From the NCBI RefSeq assembly GCF_002794255.1, contig NZ_PGGW01000067.1, positions 124,001 to 188,000 of the forward strand: a stretch of 64,000 bases of DNA, written 5' to 3'. This stretch comes from Streptomyces carminius. GTDB lineage: Bacteria > Actinomycetota > Actinomycetes > Streptomycetales > Streptomycetaceae. Position numbers and translations under genes: made by a program. Of the stretch, positions 58,054 through 64,000 are shown one piece after another. Below the pieces are notes generated by a model. It made no database searches. It saw only the letters and a list, made by a program, of their open reading frames with translations, and was not told the DNA's origin. Position 1 is the first letter of the stretch; every line of letters starts with the position of its first letter.

Positions 58054-59315
58054 ACGCCACGGACACCCCCGCCGTCCCCGCCGCGCCGGCCCCCCGGCCC
58101 GTAGGCACCCGCCGCGCCGCCGCGTTCGGCGCCGCGCTGCTGGCGGTGCTCACGGTGCTCACGGGGGTGTGCGCGCTCGGCGTGGCCGCCGCGCCCGCCG
58201 CCCGCGCCGACGTCGTACGCGACCGGCAGTGGGGCCTGGACGCGGTGCGCGCCCGGGATGCCTGGCGGACCACCCGGGGGGAGGGCGTCACCGTCGCCGT
58301 GCTCGACACCGGGGTGGACGCCGGGCACCCCGATCTGCGGGACCGGGTGCTGCCGGGCCGGGACCTCGTCGGCTTCGGGGCCCGCGAAGGGGACGAGCAC
58401 TGGGCCCGGCACGGCACCGCGATGGCCGGCATCATCGCCGGACGCGGGCACGGCCCCGGCGACACCGAGGGCGTCCTCGGTGTCGCGCCCGGGGCGCGGA
58501 TCCTGCCGGTGCGGGTGCTGCTGGAGGACGGCGACCCGGAGCGGAAGAGGGCCCGCGAGGAACGGGGCGAGGCCCTGGCCGAGGGCATCCGCTGGGCCGT
58601 CGACCACGGCGCCGACGTCATCAACCTCTCACTCGGCGACGACAGCGCCGCCGCCAACCCCGACCCGGCCGAGGACGCCGCCGTGCGCTACGCCCTCGCG
58701 CGGGGCGCGGTCGTGGTCGCCTCCGCGGGCAACGGCGGGGAGGACGGCGACCGGGCCTCCTACCCGGCGGCCTATCCCGGCGTGATCGCGGTGACCGCCG
58801 TGGACCGCACCGGGGCCCGGGCCCCCTTCTCCACCCGCCGCTGGTACGCCACCGTGGCCGCCCCCGGCGAGGACGTCGTCATCACCTATCCGGACGGCGA
58901 GTACTACGAGGGCTGGGGCACCAGCGCCGCCGCCGCCTTCGTCTCCGGCTGCGCGGCCCTGGTCCGGGCCGCCCATCCGGAGCTCAGTCCGGCGCAGGTC
59001 AGGGAGCTGCTCACCGCCACCGCCCGGGACACCCCGCCCGGCGGGCGCAGCGACGCGCTGGGCGCGGGCATCGTCGACCCGGCCGCCGCCATCGAGCGGG
59101 GCGCCCGGGTCGAGCCGCGTCCGCAGCTGCCCGCGGCGGCGGCCCACCCGAAGCGGTACTTCGGTCCCGGTCCCGCCCCCGAACGGGAGGAGGACGGCTG
59201 GCTGGCGCCCGCCGCCGCGGCGGCGGGCATCGCGCTGGTGGTGTGCGCCGTGCTGCTGTACCGGGGGGCCCGGCCGCCCGGACCGGCCGGGGGGCGGCCG
59301 CCCGCCACCGGATGA
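58050..59315 (+). CDS. mycosin-type subtilisin-like serine protease
   Basis: A 421-residue membrane-anchored subtilase related to the MycP proteases of type VII secretion. It has a signal peptide (FGAALLAVLTVLTGVCALGVAAAPAARA) and a catalytic Asp in VAVLDTGVDAGHPDL. The catalytic His is in ARHGTAMAGIIAG, the oxyanion Asn is in SAGNGGEDG, and Ser is in EGWGTSAAAAFVSG. A Pro/Ala-rich linker and a C-terminal membrane helix (APAAAAAGIALVVCAVLLYRG) follow. No ESX core genes are present in this window, so the pair here is outside a complete secretion locus. ATG overlaps the upstream stop (ATGA). Confidence 0.9.
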   Translation: MNATDTPAVPAAPAPRPVGTRRAAAFGAALLAVLTVLTGVCALGVAAAPAARADVVRDRQWGLDAVRARDAWRTTRGEGVTVAVLDTGVDAGHPDLRDRVLPGRDLVGFGAREGDEHWARHGTAMAGIIAGRGHGPGDTEGVLGVAPGARILPVRVLLEDGDPERKRAREERGEALAEGIRWAVDHGADVINLSLGDDSAAANPDPAEDAAVRYALARGAVVVASAGNGGEDGDRASYPAAYPGVIAVTAVDRTGARAPFSTRRWYATVAAPGEDVVITYPDGEYYEGWGTSAAAAFVSGCAALVRAAHPELSPAQVRELLTATARDTPPGGRSDALGAGIVDPAAAIERGARVEPRPQLPAAAAHPKRYFGPGPAPEREEDGWLAPAAAAAGIALVVCAVLLYRGARPPGPAGGRPPATG

Positions 59316-59323
59316 CGGCGGGC

Positions 59324-59329
59324 TACCCT
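59324..59329 (+). promoter_or_regulatory. -10 element for a leaderless SseB-like mRNA
   Basis: TACCCT ends 6 bases before the GTG at 59336 and no Shine-Dalgarno sequence is visible. An ATG at 59312 overlapping the previous stop is the alternative start. Confidence 0.45.
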
Positions 59330-59335
59330 CGTCGC

Positions 59336-60088
59336 GTGGCGCTCAAGAACATCCCCGATCCGGGCTTCGCCGACGACGACGGCTCCGCCGATCCCGCCCT
59401 CGCCCGGGCGCTGGCGGCCTGGGACCGGGACCGCTCGGCCGAACCGGAGGTGCTGGCCGCGCTCGCCGCGGCCCGGCTGCTGGTGCCGGTGGTCGCCGTG
59501 CTCGGCGAGGCGGAGACGGGGGAGGACGGCCTGCGCCGCGAGAAGACCAGCGACATGGCGGTGCCCGTCCTCGACGCCCCCGGCGGTCGGCGGGCCCTGC
59601 CCGCCTTCACCTCCACCGGCAGTCTGGCCCGCTGGCGTCCGGACGCCCGCCCGGTGGCCGTGCCCCTGCACCAGGCCCTGCGGGCAGCGGCCCAGGAGGG
59701 TGCCGACACGCTCGTGCTGGACCTCGCCGGACCGGTGGCCTACCAGCTCACCGGACCCGCGCTGCACGCCCTGGCCGAGGGGCGCACCGAGGCCGCCGGA
59801 GCGCCGCTGGAGGATCCGGCCGTCACCGAGGCGCTGCGGGCGGCGCTGGCCGCCGAGCCGGCCGTCCGCGCCGCCCGGCTGGCCGTGGCCCGGGAGGGGG
59901 GCGGTACCGACGGGGTGCTGGCCCTGCGGCTGGATCCCGGCGCCGGGGCCCGCGAGGTCGCCGGGCGGGTGGCGGCCCGTCTCGCGGCGGACGAGGTGCT
60001 CCGCGCCCGCCTGGTGCGCGGTCTGGACCTCGCCCTGCTGCCGCCGGACGGCCCGCTGCCGGGCCGGGAGCTGTACGACCGCGCCTGA
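59336..60088 (+). CDS. SseB-family protein
   Basis: A 250-residue cytoplasmic protein with an N-terminal SseB-like domain (ALKNIPDPGFADDDGSADPALARALAAWDRD, then LLVPVVAVLGE... KTSDMAVPVLDAPGGRRALPAFTSTGSLARW). The ARPVAVPLHQALRAAAQEGADTLVLDLAGP segment is also conserved in actinobacterial homologues. The function is unknown. The GTG at 59336 is supported by the -10 spacing and by homology that begins at ALKNIPDPGF. It is convergent with the DUF1844 gene, 225 bases apart. Confidence 0.8.
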   Translation: MALKNIPDPGFADDDGSADPALARALAAWDRDRSAEPEVLAALAAARLLVPVVAVLGEAETGEDGLRREKTSDMAVPVLDAPGGRRALPAFTSTGSLARWRPDARPVAVPLHQALRAAAQEGADTLVLDLAGPVAYQLTGPALHALAEGRTEAAGAPLEDPAVTEALRAALAAEPAVRAARLAVAREGGGTDGVLALRLDPGAGAREVAGRVAARLAADEVLRARLVRGLDLALLPPDGPLPGRELYDRA

Positions 60089-60119
60089 TCCCGCAGTCGC
60101 CCGGTGGCGGGCGGCGCCC

Positions 60120-60136
60120 CCGCCCGGTCCGGGCGG
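60120..60136. terminator. hairpin in the SseB-like / DUF1844 gap
   Basis: CCGCCCGG (60120-60127) and CCGGGCGG (60129-60136) are perfect inverted repeats separated by one base. The rest of the 225-base gap has further GC-rich repeats (CCGCAGTC at 60091-60098 and GACTGCGG at 60198-60205 are complementary) and no gene. Confidence 0.5.
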
Positions 60137-60313
60137 CCGGCCTCCCCGGTACAGCGGCACGGCGCGCACCGCGGGCGCGATGCGCGCCGCCGCGGGTGAC
60201 TGCGGACACGGCTCGACCGGGCGCCCCGCCCGATGGCGGCGGCCGGGTCGGCTGTGGCTGCTTCCGGGCGTGCCGCCTCCGGTACCGCACGCGGCCGGGC
60301 AGTCCGGCCGGGA

Positions 60314-60703
60314 TCAGCCCAGGACCGGCCCGGTGAACTTCTCGCCCGGGCCCTGGCCGGGCTCGTCCGGTACCAGTGAGGCCTCGCGGAAGGCGAGCTG
60401 GAGGGACTTCAGCCCGTCGCGCAGCGGCGCGGCGTGGTGGCTGCCGAGGTCGGGGGCGGCGGCGGTGACCAGCCCGGCCAGCGCGTTGATCAGCTTGCGG
60501 GCCTCGTCCAGGTCCTTGTGCGTCTCACCGCCCTCCGCCAGACCGAGGTTGACCGCGGCCGAGCTCAGCAGGTGCACCGCGACCGTGGTGATCACCTCGA
60601 CCGCGGGAACGTCCGCGATGTCCCGGGTCATCGTCTCGAAGTCGACCGGTTCGTCGTTCCCGGCGGGACCGGGGGAGGACGGGGTGCCGCTGGTGTCGCT
60701 CAT
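60314..60703 (-). CDS. DUF1844 domain protein
   Basis: A 129-residue protein of a family conserved in actinobacteria beside infC. The core is FETMTRDIADVPAVEVITTVAVHLLSSAAVNLGLAEGGETHKDLDEARKLINALAGLV. The function is unknown. The ATG at 60703 has GGGAG upstream. It is divergent from the infC leader, with the infC promoter at 60802-60807 on the other strand. Confidence 0.85.
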   Translation of the reverse strand: MSDTSGTPSSPGPAGNDEPVDFETMTRDIADVPAVEVITTVAVHLLSSAAVNLGLAEGGETHKDLDEARKLINALAGLVTAAAPDLGSHHAAPLRDGLKSLQLAFREASLVPDEPGQGPGEKFTGPVLG

Positions 60704-60801
60704 CGTTTTCGCTCCCTGCTGGACGGTGCGGTCCAGCCTAGAGCCCGTTCCCGCGCACACCCGCGCGGCACCGGCCGGGGGGAAACGCCCTCCGGCCCTG
60801 G

Positions 60802-60807
60802 TATGCT
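60802..60807 (+). promoter_or_regulatory. -10 box of the infC operon
   Basis: TATGCT is a good -10 match. Transcription from near 60814 would give a leader of about 297 bases before infC, containing hairpins described separately. Confidence 0.5.
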
Positions 60808-60976
60808 GGGACATCGACCGGCCGGACCGTACGCCCCGCCGAGCCCCTCCCCGTGAGCGGGCGGCGAGCGGACGTGTGATCCGGCCCGCAAGTGGAGGCT
60901 CCACAGCTCCCACCCGACCGACCTCCGGGCCGGCGGGTCAACGGTCAGGCTGCGCCCCGCGGTGTACCGCGGCGGT

Positions 60977-61025
60977 GCTCCCGGTCAATGAGGAGCCCCG
61001 CCTGCGTCCCGTCCGGGGCGTTTTC
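60977..61025 (+). promoter_or_regulatory. infC leader attenuator: mutually exclusive hairpins
   Basis: A terminator-like stem GCCCCG (60995-61000) / CGGGGC (61014-61019) is followed by GTTTTC. The upstream GCTCC (60977-60981) can instead pair with GGAGC (60992-60996), which shares bases with the left arm, so only one of the two can form. This is the pattern of transcription attenuation for a ribosomal protein operon. The ligand could be IF3, L20 or a ribosomal protein. Confidence 0.55.
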
Positions 61026-61110
61026 GCGTCCTGGTGCCGGTGGTCACCGAAACACACGTCCGTACGCGGCTGTCCGCCAGGCAACCGCGTGGCGCAACCT
61101 AGGAGGCCCC

Positions 61111-61755
61111 ATCAGCGCCGAGCCCCGCATCAACGACCGGATTCGCGTCCCCGAGGTGCGACTCGTCGGTCCCAGTGGCGAGCAGGTCGGCATCGTGCCG
61201 CTTGCCAAGGCCCTGGAGCTTGCCCAGGAGTACGACCTCGACCTGGTCGAGGTCGCGGCGACCGCCCGTCCGCCGGTGTGCAAGCTCATGGACTACGGGA
61301 AGTTCAAGTACGAGTCGGCCATGAAGGCCCGTGAGGCGCGCAAGAACCAGGCGCACACGGTCATCAAGGAGATGAAGCTCCGGCCGAAGATCGACCCGCA
61401 CGACTACGACACCAAGAAGGGTCATGTCGTCCGGTTCCTCAAGCAGGGGGACAAGGTCAAGATCACGATCATGTTCCGCGGTCGTGAGCAGTCCCGTCCC
61501 GAGCTGGGCTTCCGGCTGCTCCAGCGGCTCGCCGACGACGTCCAGGACCTGGGCTACGTGGAGTCCAACCCCAAGCAGGACGGCCGGAACATGATCATGG
61601 TTCTCGGTCCGCACAAGAAGAAGACCGAGGCGATGGCCGAGGCCCGTGAGGCACAGGCGGCCCGCAAGGCGGCCGGCCAGCAGGGCGGCCACGGGCACCG
61701 GGCTCAGGCCGAGGCCGAAGTTGAGGCCCCCGCGGAGGAGCGCGCCGAGGCATGA
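61111..61755 (+). CDS. infC: translation initiation factor IF-3, ATC start
   Basis: IF-3 binds the 30S subunit and checks the start codon. The 214-residue protein begins SAEPRINDRIRVPEVRLVGPSGEQVGIVPLAKAL after an AGGAGG at 61101-61106, with ATC at 61111 as the only codon in good position. The KLMDYGKFKYESAMKAREARKNQ linker and EMKLRPKIDPHDYDTKKGHVVRFLKQGDKVKITIMFRGRE complete the fold. There is a disordered Ala/Glu/Gln-rich tail of 40 residues. A non-AUG start allows the factor to repress its own synthesis, as in E. coli (AUU). Annotation pipelines often extend such genes upstream; I do not think that is right here. Confidence 0.88.
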   Translation: MSAEPRINDRIRVPEVRLVGPSGEQVGIVPLAKALELAQEYDLDLVEVAATARPPVCKLMDYGKFKYESAMKAREARKNQAHTVIKEMKLRPKIDPHDYDTKKGHVVRFLKQGDKVKITIMFRGREQSRPELGFRLLQRLADDVQDLGYVESNPKQDGRNMIMVLGPHKKKTEAMAEAREAQAARKAAGQQGGHGHRAQAEAEVEAPAEERAEA

Positions 61756-61911
61756 CCCGGCGGCCCGCCCGCCGCCGGGGACCGGGACCCGCGGGTCCCC
61801 GACCGCAACCGAACAGCTGACGCTTCCGCACGCCGGCCCACGGCCGGCCGTGTCCGGGAGCGCCCCGGGCCGACAGGCCCGGGGAGGCACCGACGAGGAG
61901 AGAACGGCGAC

Positions 61912-62106
61912 ATGCCGAAGAACAAGACGCACAGTGGTGCACGCAAGCGCTTCAAGATCACCGGCTCCGGCAAGGTGATGCGCCAGCGCGCCGGCCGCCG
62001 CCACCTTCTCGAGCACAAGCCGTCCACGCTGACGCGCCGTCTCGCCGGCAAGGTCGAGATGGCTCCGGCCGACGCCAAGAAGGTCAAGAAGCTTCTCGGC
62101 AAGTGA
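61912..62106 (+). CDS. rpmI: 50S ribosomal protein L35
   Basis: A 64-residue basic ribosomal protein (PKNKTHSGARKRFKITGSGKVMRQRAGRRHLLEHK). It ends KKVKKLLGK. It follows infC after 156 bases, which contain a GGGACC/GGGTCCC-type inverted repeat at about 61784-61800, and is followed by rplT. The ATG at 61912 is preceded by GAGGAGAG. Confidence 0.97.
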   Translation: MPKNKTHSGARKRFKITGSGKVMRQRAGRRHLLEHKPSTLTRRLAGKVEMAPADAKKVKKLLGK

Positions 62107-62252
62107 GCCCGCCGCCCGCCGGAGCACACCGGCCGGGCACGGAACCTCGAAGACCGGAACCTCATCGAATTCCCGGGCCGGTGACGGCGCCGTGACCACC
62201 ATGGCCACGGCGACCGGCACGCCACACCGGCCCCGCGACAAGGAGTAATCAC

Positions 62253-62636
62253 GTGGCACGCGTCAAGCGGGCGGTCAACGCCCACAAGAAGCGCCGGGCG
62301 ATCCTGGAGCAGGCCAGCGGCTACCGCGGCCAGCGGTCCCGTCTGTACCGCAAGGCGAAGGAGCAGGTCACCCACTCCCTCGTCTACAACTACAACGACC
62401 GCAAGCGCCGCAAGGGCGACTTCCGGCAGCTGTGGATCCAGCGGATCAACGCCGGCGCCCGGGCCAACGGCATGACCTACAACCGCTTCATCCAGGGGCT
62501 GAAGGCCGCCGAGGTCGAGGTGGACCGCAAGATCCTGGCCGACCTGGCGGTCAACGACCCGAACGCGTTCGCCGCGCTGGTCGAGGTGGCCCAGAAGGCG
62601 CTGCCGAGCGACGTCAACGCCCCCAAGGCGGCCTGA
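62253..62636 (+). CDS. rplT: 50S ribosomal protein L20
   Basis: A 127-residue protein that binds 23S rRNA during assembly (MARVKRAVNAHKKRRAILEQASGYRGQRSRLYRKAKEQVTHSLVYNYNDRKRRKGDFR-type start). It may also repress the operon by binding its leader, as L20 does in Bacillus. It lies 146 bases after rpmI and is followed by a strong 24-bp hairpin. GTG at 62253 with AAGGAG before it is the start. Confidence 0.97.
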   Translation: MARVKRAVNAHKKRRAILEQASGYRGQRSRLYRKAKEQVTHSLVYNYNDRKRRKGDFRQLWIQRINAGARANGMTYNRFIQGLKAAEVEVDRKILADLAVNDPNAFAALVEVAQKALPSDVNAPKAA

Positions 62637-62687
62637 CGACGTACCGGCTCCGTCCCGGGGACGCCCCGGGAACCCGGCCCGGGTGTC

Positions 62688-62739
62688 GTGGACGCCGTCG
62701 GACCCGCGGGCCCGCGCCCGCGGGTCCGACGGCGTCCAC
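62688..62739 (+). terminator. 24-bp hairpin terminator after rplT
   Basis: A perfect 24-bp inverted repeat (62688-62711 with 62716-62739) with a 4-base loop. It is one of the longest stems in the window and ends the infC-rpmI-rplT operon. Confidence 0.9.
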
Positions 62740-62825
62740 GGGCCCGACGTCGTCCCCGACACCCGGTGCCCCGGCCCGGAACCGCCCGCCCCGCCGAGAA
62801 GCCCCAGAAGCGAGAACGCCGCACC

Positions 62826-63683
62826 ATGGCCGCCGCCCCGGAACTGACCTCTCCGCGCTCCCCGCGTGTCGTCGCCGCCCGGCGGCTGGCCCGCCGCGCC
62901 ACCCGGGCCAAGGAGCGCCGCTTCCTCGCGGAGGGGCCCCAGGCCGTACGGGAGGCGGCCGTCCACCGCGGCGGCGGTGAGCCCGCCCTCGCCGAACTGT
63001 TCACCACCGAGGAGGCCGCCGAGCGGCACGCCGACGTCGTCGCGGCCGCCCGGGCCGCCGGGGCCCGGATCCGCACCACCACCGACGAGGTGATCGCGGA
63101 ACTCTCCCAGACCGTCACCCCTCAGGGGCTGGTCGGCGTGTGCCGCTTCCTCGACCGGCCCTTCGAGGCGGTGCTGGCCGCCCGCCCGGAACTGGTCGCC
63201 GTCCTCGCCAGGGTCCGGGACCCGGGGAACGCCGGGACGGTGCTGCGCTGCGCGGACGCCGCCGGCGCCGACGCGGTGGTGTTCACCGACGCCTCGGTGG
63301 ACCCGTACAACCCCAAGGCCGTACGGGCCTCCGCCGGCAGTCTCTTCCATCTGCCCGTCGCCGTCGGAGTCCCCGCCGAACAGGCCGTGGCCGGACTGCG
63401 GGCGGCCGGGGCGCGGGTGCTGGCGGCCGACGGCGCCGGTGAGCGCGACCTGGACACCGAGCTGGACGCCGGGCGCATGGGCGGCCCCACCGCCTGGGTC
63501 TTCGGCAACGAGGCATGGGGGCTGCCGGAGGAGACCCGCGCACTCGCCGACGAGGTGGTGCGCGTGCCCATCCACGGCCGCGCCGAGAGCCTGAACCTCG
63601 CGACCGCCGCGGCCGTATGCCTCTACGCGTCCGCCCGCGCGCAGCGTGCTGCGGGAGGGTGCCGCTCGGTCACTCCGAGCTAG
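62826..63683 (+). CDS. TrmH/SpoU-family RNA 2'-O-methyltransferase
   Basis: A 285-residue RNA methyltransferase. The N-terminal substrate-binding part begins SPRVVAARRLARRATRAKERRFLAEGPQAVREA, and the SPOUT domain shows RDPGNAGTVLRCADAAGADAVV, WVFGNEAWGLPEETRALAD and RVPIHGRAESLNLATAAAVCLY, the trefoil-knot S-adenosylmethionine site. Homologues in Streptomyces next to rplT modify 23S rRNA and can give resistance to peptide antibiotics; the exact position cannot be told. The ATG at 62826 is used. A TAGGGT -10 box for the next gene starts right after its stop. Confidence 0.9.
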   Translation: MAAAPELTSPRSPRVVAARRLARRATRAKERRFLAEGPQAVREAAVHRGGGEPALAELFTTEEAAERHADVVAAARAAGARIRTTTDEVIAELSQTVTPQGLVGVCRFLDRPFEAVLAARPELVAVLARVRDPGNAGTVLRCADAAGADAVVFTDASVDPYNPKAVRASAGSLFHLPVAVGVPAEQAVAGLRAAGARVLAADGAGERDLDTELDAGRMGGPTAWVFGNEAWGLPEETRALADEVVRVPIHGRAESLNLATAAAVCLYASARAQRAAGGCRSVTPS

Positions 63684-63719
63684 TAGGGTGGCGTGCCCGG
63701 AAGCCCGGAAGCCCGGAAG
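63684..63719 (+). promoter_or_regulatory. promoter and 8-bp tandem repeat before the sensor kinase
   Basis: TAGGGT at 63684-63689 is a -10-like element beginning immediately after the methyltransferase stop codon. CCCGGAAG is repeated three times at 63696-63719 in the leader of the sensor kinase gene. Confidence 0.45.
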
Positions 63720-63734
63720 AGGGGGTGAGCGGGA

Positions 63735-64000
63735 GTGGACGTGAGGATCTCCGGCGGGCGGGACAGCGGTGTGTCCGGAGCCGTTCCCGACGGTGCCGGA
63801 ACGGGCGGTACGGCCTTCGGACCCCGTCCGTCCCGCGAGCCGGAGCCACCGCCCGCCCCGCCCCGCGGCGGCCGGGAGACAGATACCGGTGACTCCCGCT
63901 CCGATGCCGGGGCCGCCGCCGGGCCCGGCATCCACCCCGACGACCTCCCCGACGGGCTGGTCGTCGCGGACGCCGCCGGCCGGGTCGTCTGCTTCAACTC
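63735..64000 (+). CDS. sensor histidine kinase with PAS domain (partial)
   Basis: The first 88 codons of a gene that continues beyond the window. After a disordered, Gly/Pro-rich 65-residue N-terminus, GIHPDDLPDGLVVADAAGRVVCFN begins a PAS domain, as in actinobacterial histidine kinases encoded between the rplT-methyltransferase region and pheST. No membrane segment is seen, so the sensor may be cytoplasmic. The GTG at 63735 follows GTGAGCGGGA; a GTG at 63741 is also in frame. Confidence 0.65.
   Translation, partial: MDVRISGGRDSGVSGAVPDGAGTGGTAFGPRPSREPEPPPAPPRGGRETDTGDSRSDAGAAAGPGIHPDDLPDGLVVADAAGRVVCFN

Noticed and set aside
1..64000. Insertion sequences, prophage, CRISPR arrays, rRNA or tRNA genes
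   Set aside because: No transposase or integrase motif, spaced repeats or tRNA cloverleaf was found. The tandem repeats present are short and directly adjacent, unlike CRISPR.

Overview
This is a high-GC actinobacterial chromosome segment, almost certainly Streptomyces. It has a Pup-proteasome locus, mycothiol synthesis (mshC), PafBC regulators, Tat genes, many GTG/TTG starts, strong GC-only hairpin terminators, and a gene order that follows the conserved core of Streptomyces chromosomes (mshC, metH, arc-dop-pup-prcBA, pafA, pafBC-tatAC-helicase, glnA4, infC-rpmI-rplT). I see no rRNA, tRNA, CRISPR array, transposase or prophage gene. Most of the window is housekeeping DNA; the unusual content lies mainly in regulatory sites and in a few odd proteins.

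Layout. 0-11.5 kb: end of an unidentified gene; a RecD-like protein with a degenerate ATPase site, coupled to an aldo/keto reductase; an LLM-class oxidoreductase; a helical protein; a CorA transporter; then the conserved run histidine phosphatase - DUF3090 - SCO1664-family kinase-like protein - mshC, facing a PAC2 protein. 11.7-21.9 kb: a second aldo/keto reductase, metH, a HAD phosphatase, two tandem peptide-binding lipoproteins without a transporter (the second carries two TTA codons in its signal peptide) and an orphan response regulator. 21.9-26.6 kb: RecB-like Fe-S nuclease, M50 membrane protease, tRNA m1A methyltransferase (trmI), a membrane-anchored unknown and a ferredoxin.

26.9-46.1 kb: the pupylation and proteasome region. 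arc (ATPase ring), dop, pup, prcB and prcA are broken into transcriptional blocks by strong hairpins after arc and after pup. A divergent LacI regulator/MFS exporter pair with a clear bipartite operator separates prcA from the Pup ligase pafA. Two FKBP isomerases, pafB-pafC, a small membrane protein, tatA-tatC, a lipid-kinase-like gene and a large Ski2-type helicase follow. Pup is encoded ending in GGE, so it should be ready for ligation without deamidation.

46.5-60.1 kb: 5'-3' exonuclease; a secreted DUF4360 protein whose promoter overlaps a perfect CebR-type operator; a BtuF-like metal/cobalamin receptor; a gamma-glutamyl amine utilisation set (PuuD-like hydrolase, glnA4-like synthetase, aldehyde dehydrogenase, SDR); DUF2510 and DUF4142 envelope proteins; a PLP-dependent amino acid deaminase/aldolase; a 54-bp perfect palindrome; a membrane protein coupled to a mycosin-type subtilase; and an SseB-like protein. 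60.3-64 kb: DUF1844 protein, an attenuator-bearing leader, infC with a non-canonical ATC start, rpmI, rplT, a TrmH/SpoU rRNA methyltransferase and the first 88 codons of a PAS-type sensor kinase.

A recurring feature is a -10 element (TANNNT) ending 6-8 bases before a start codon. This marks probable leaderless mRNAs and was used to choose several starts.
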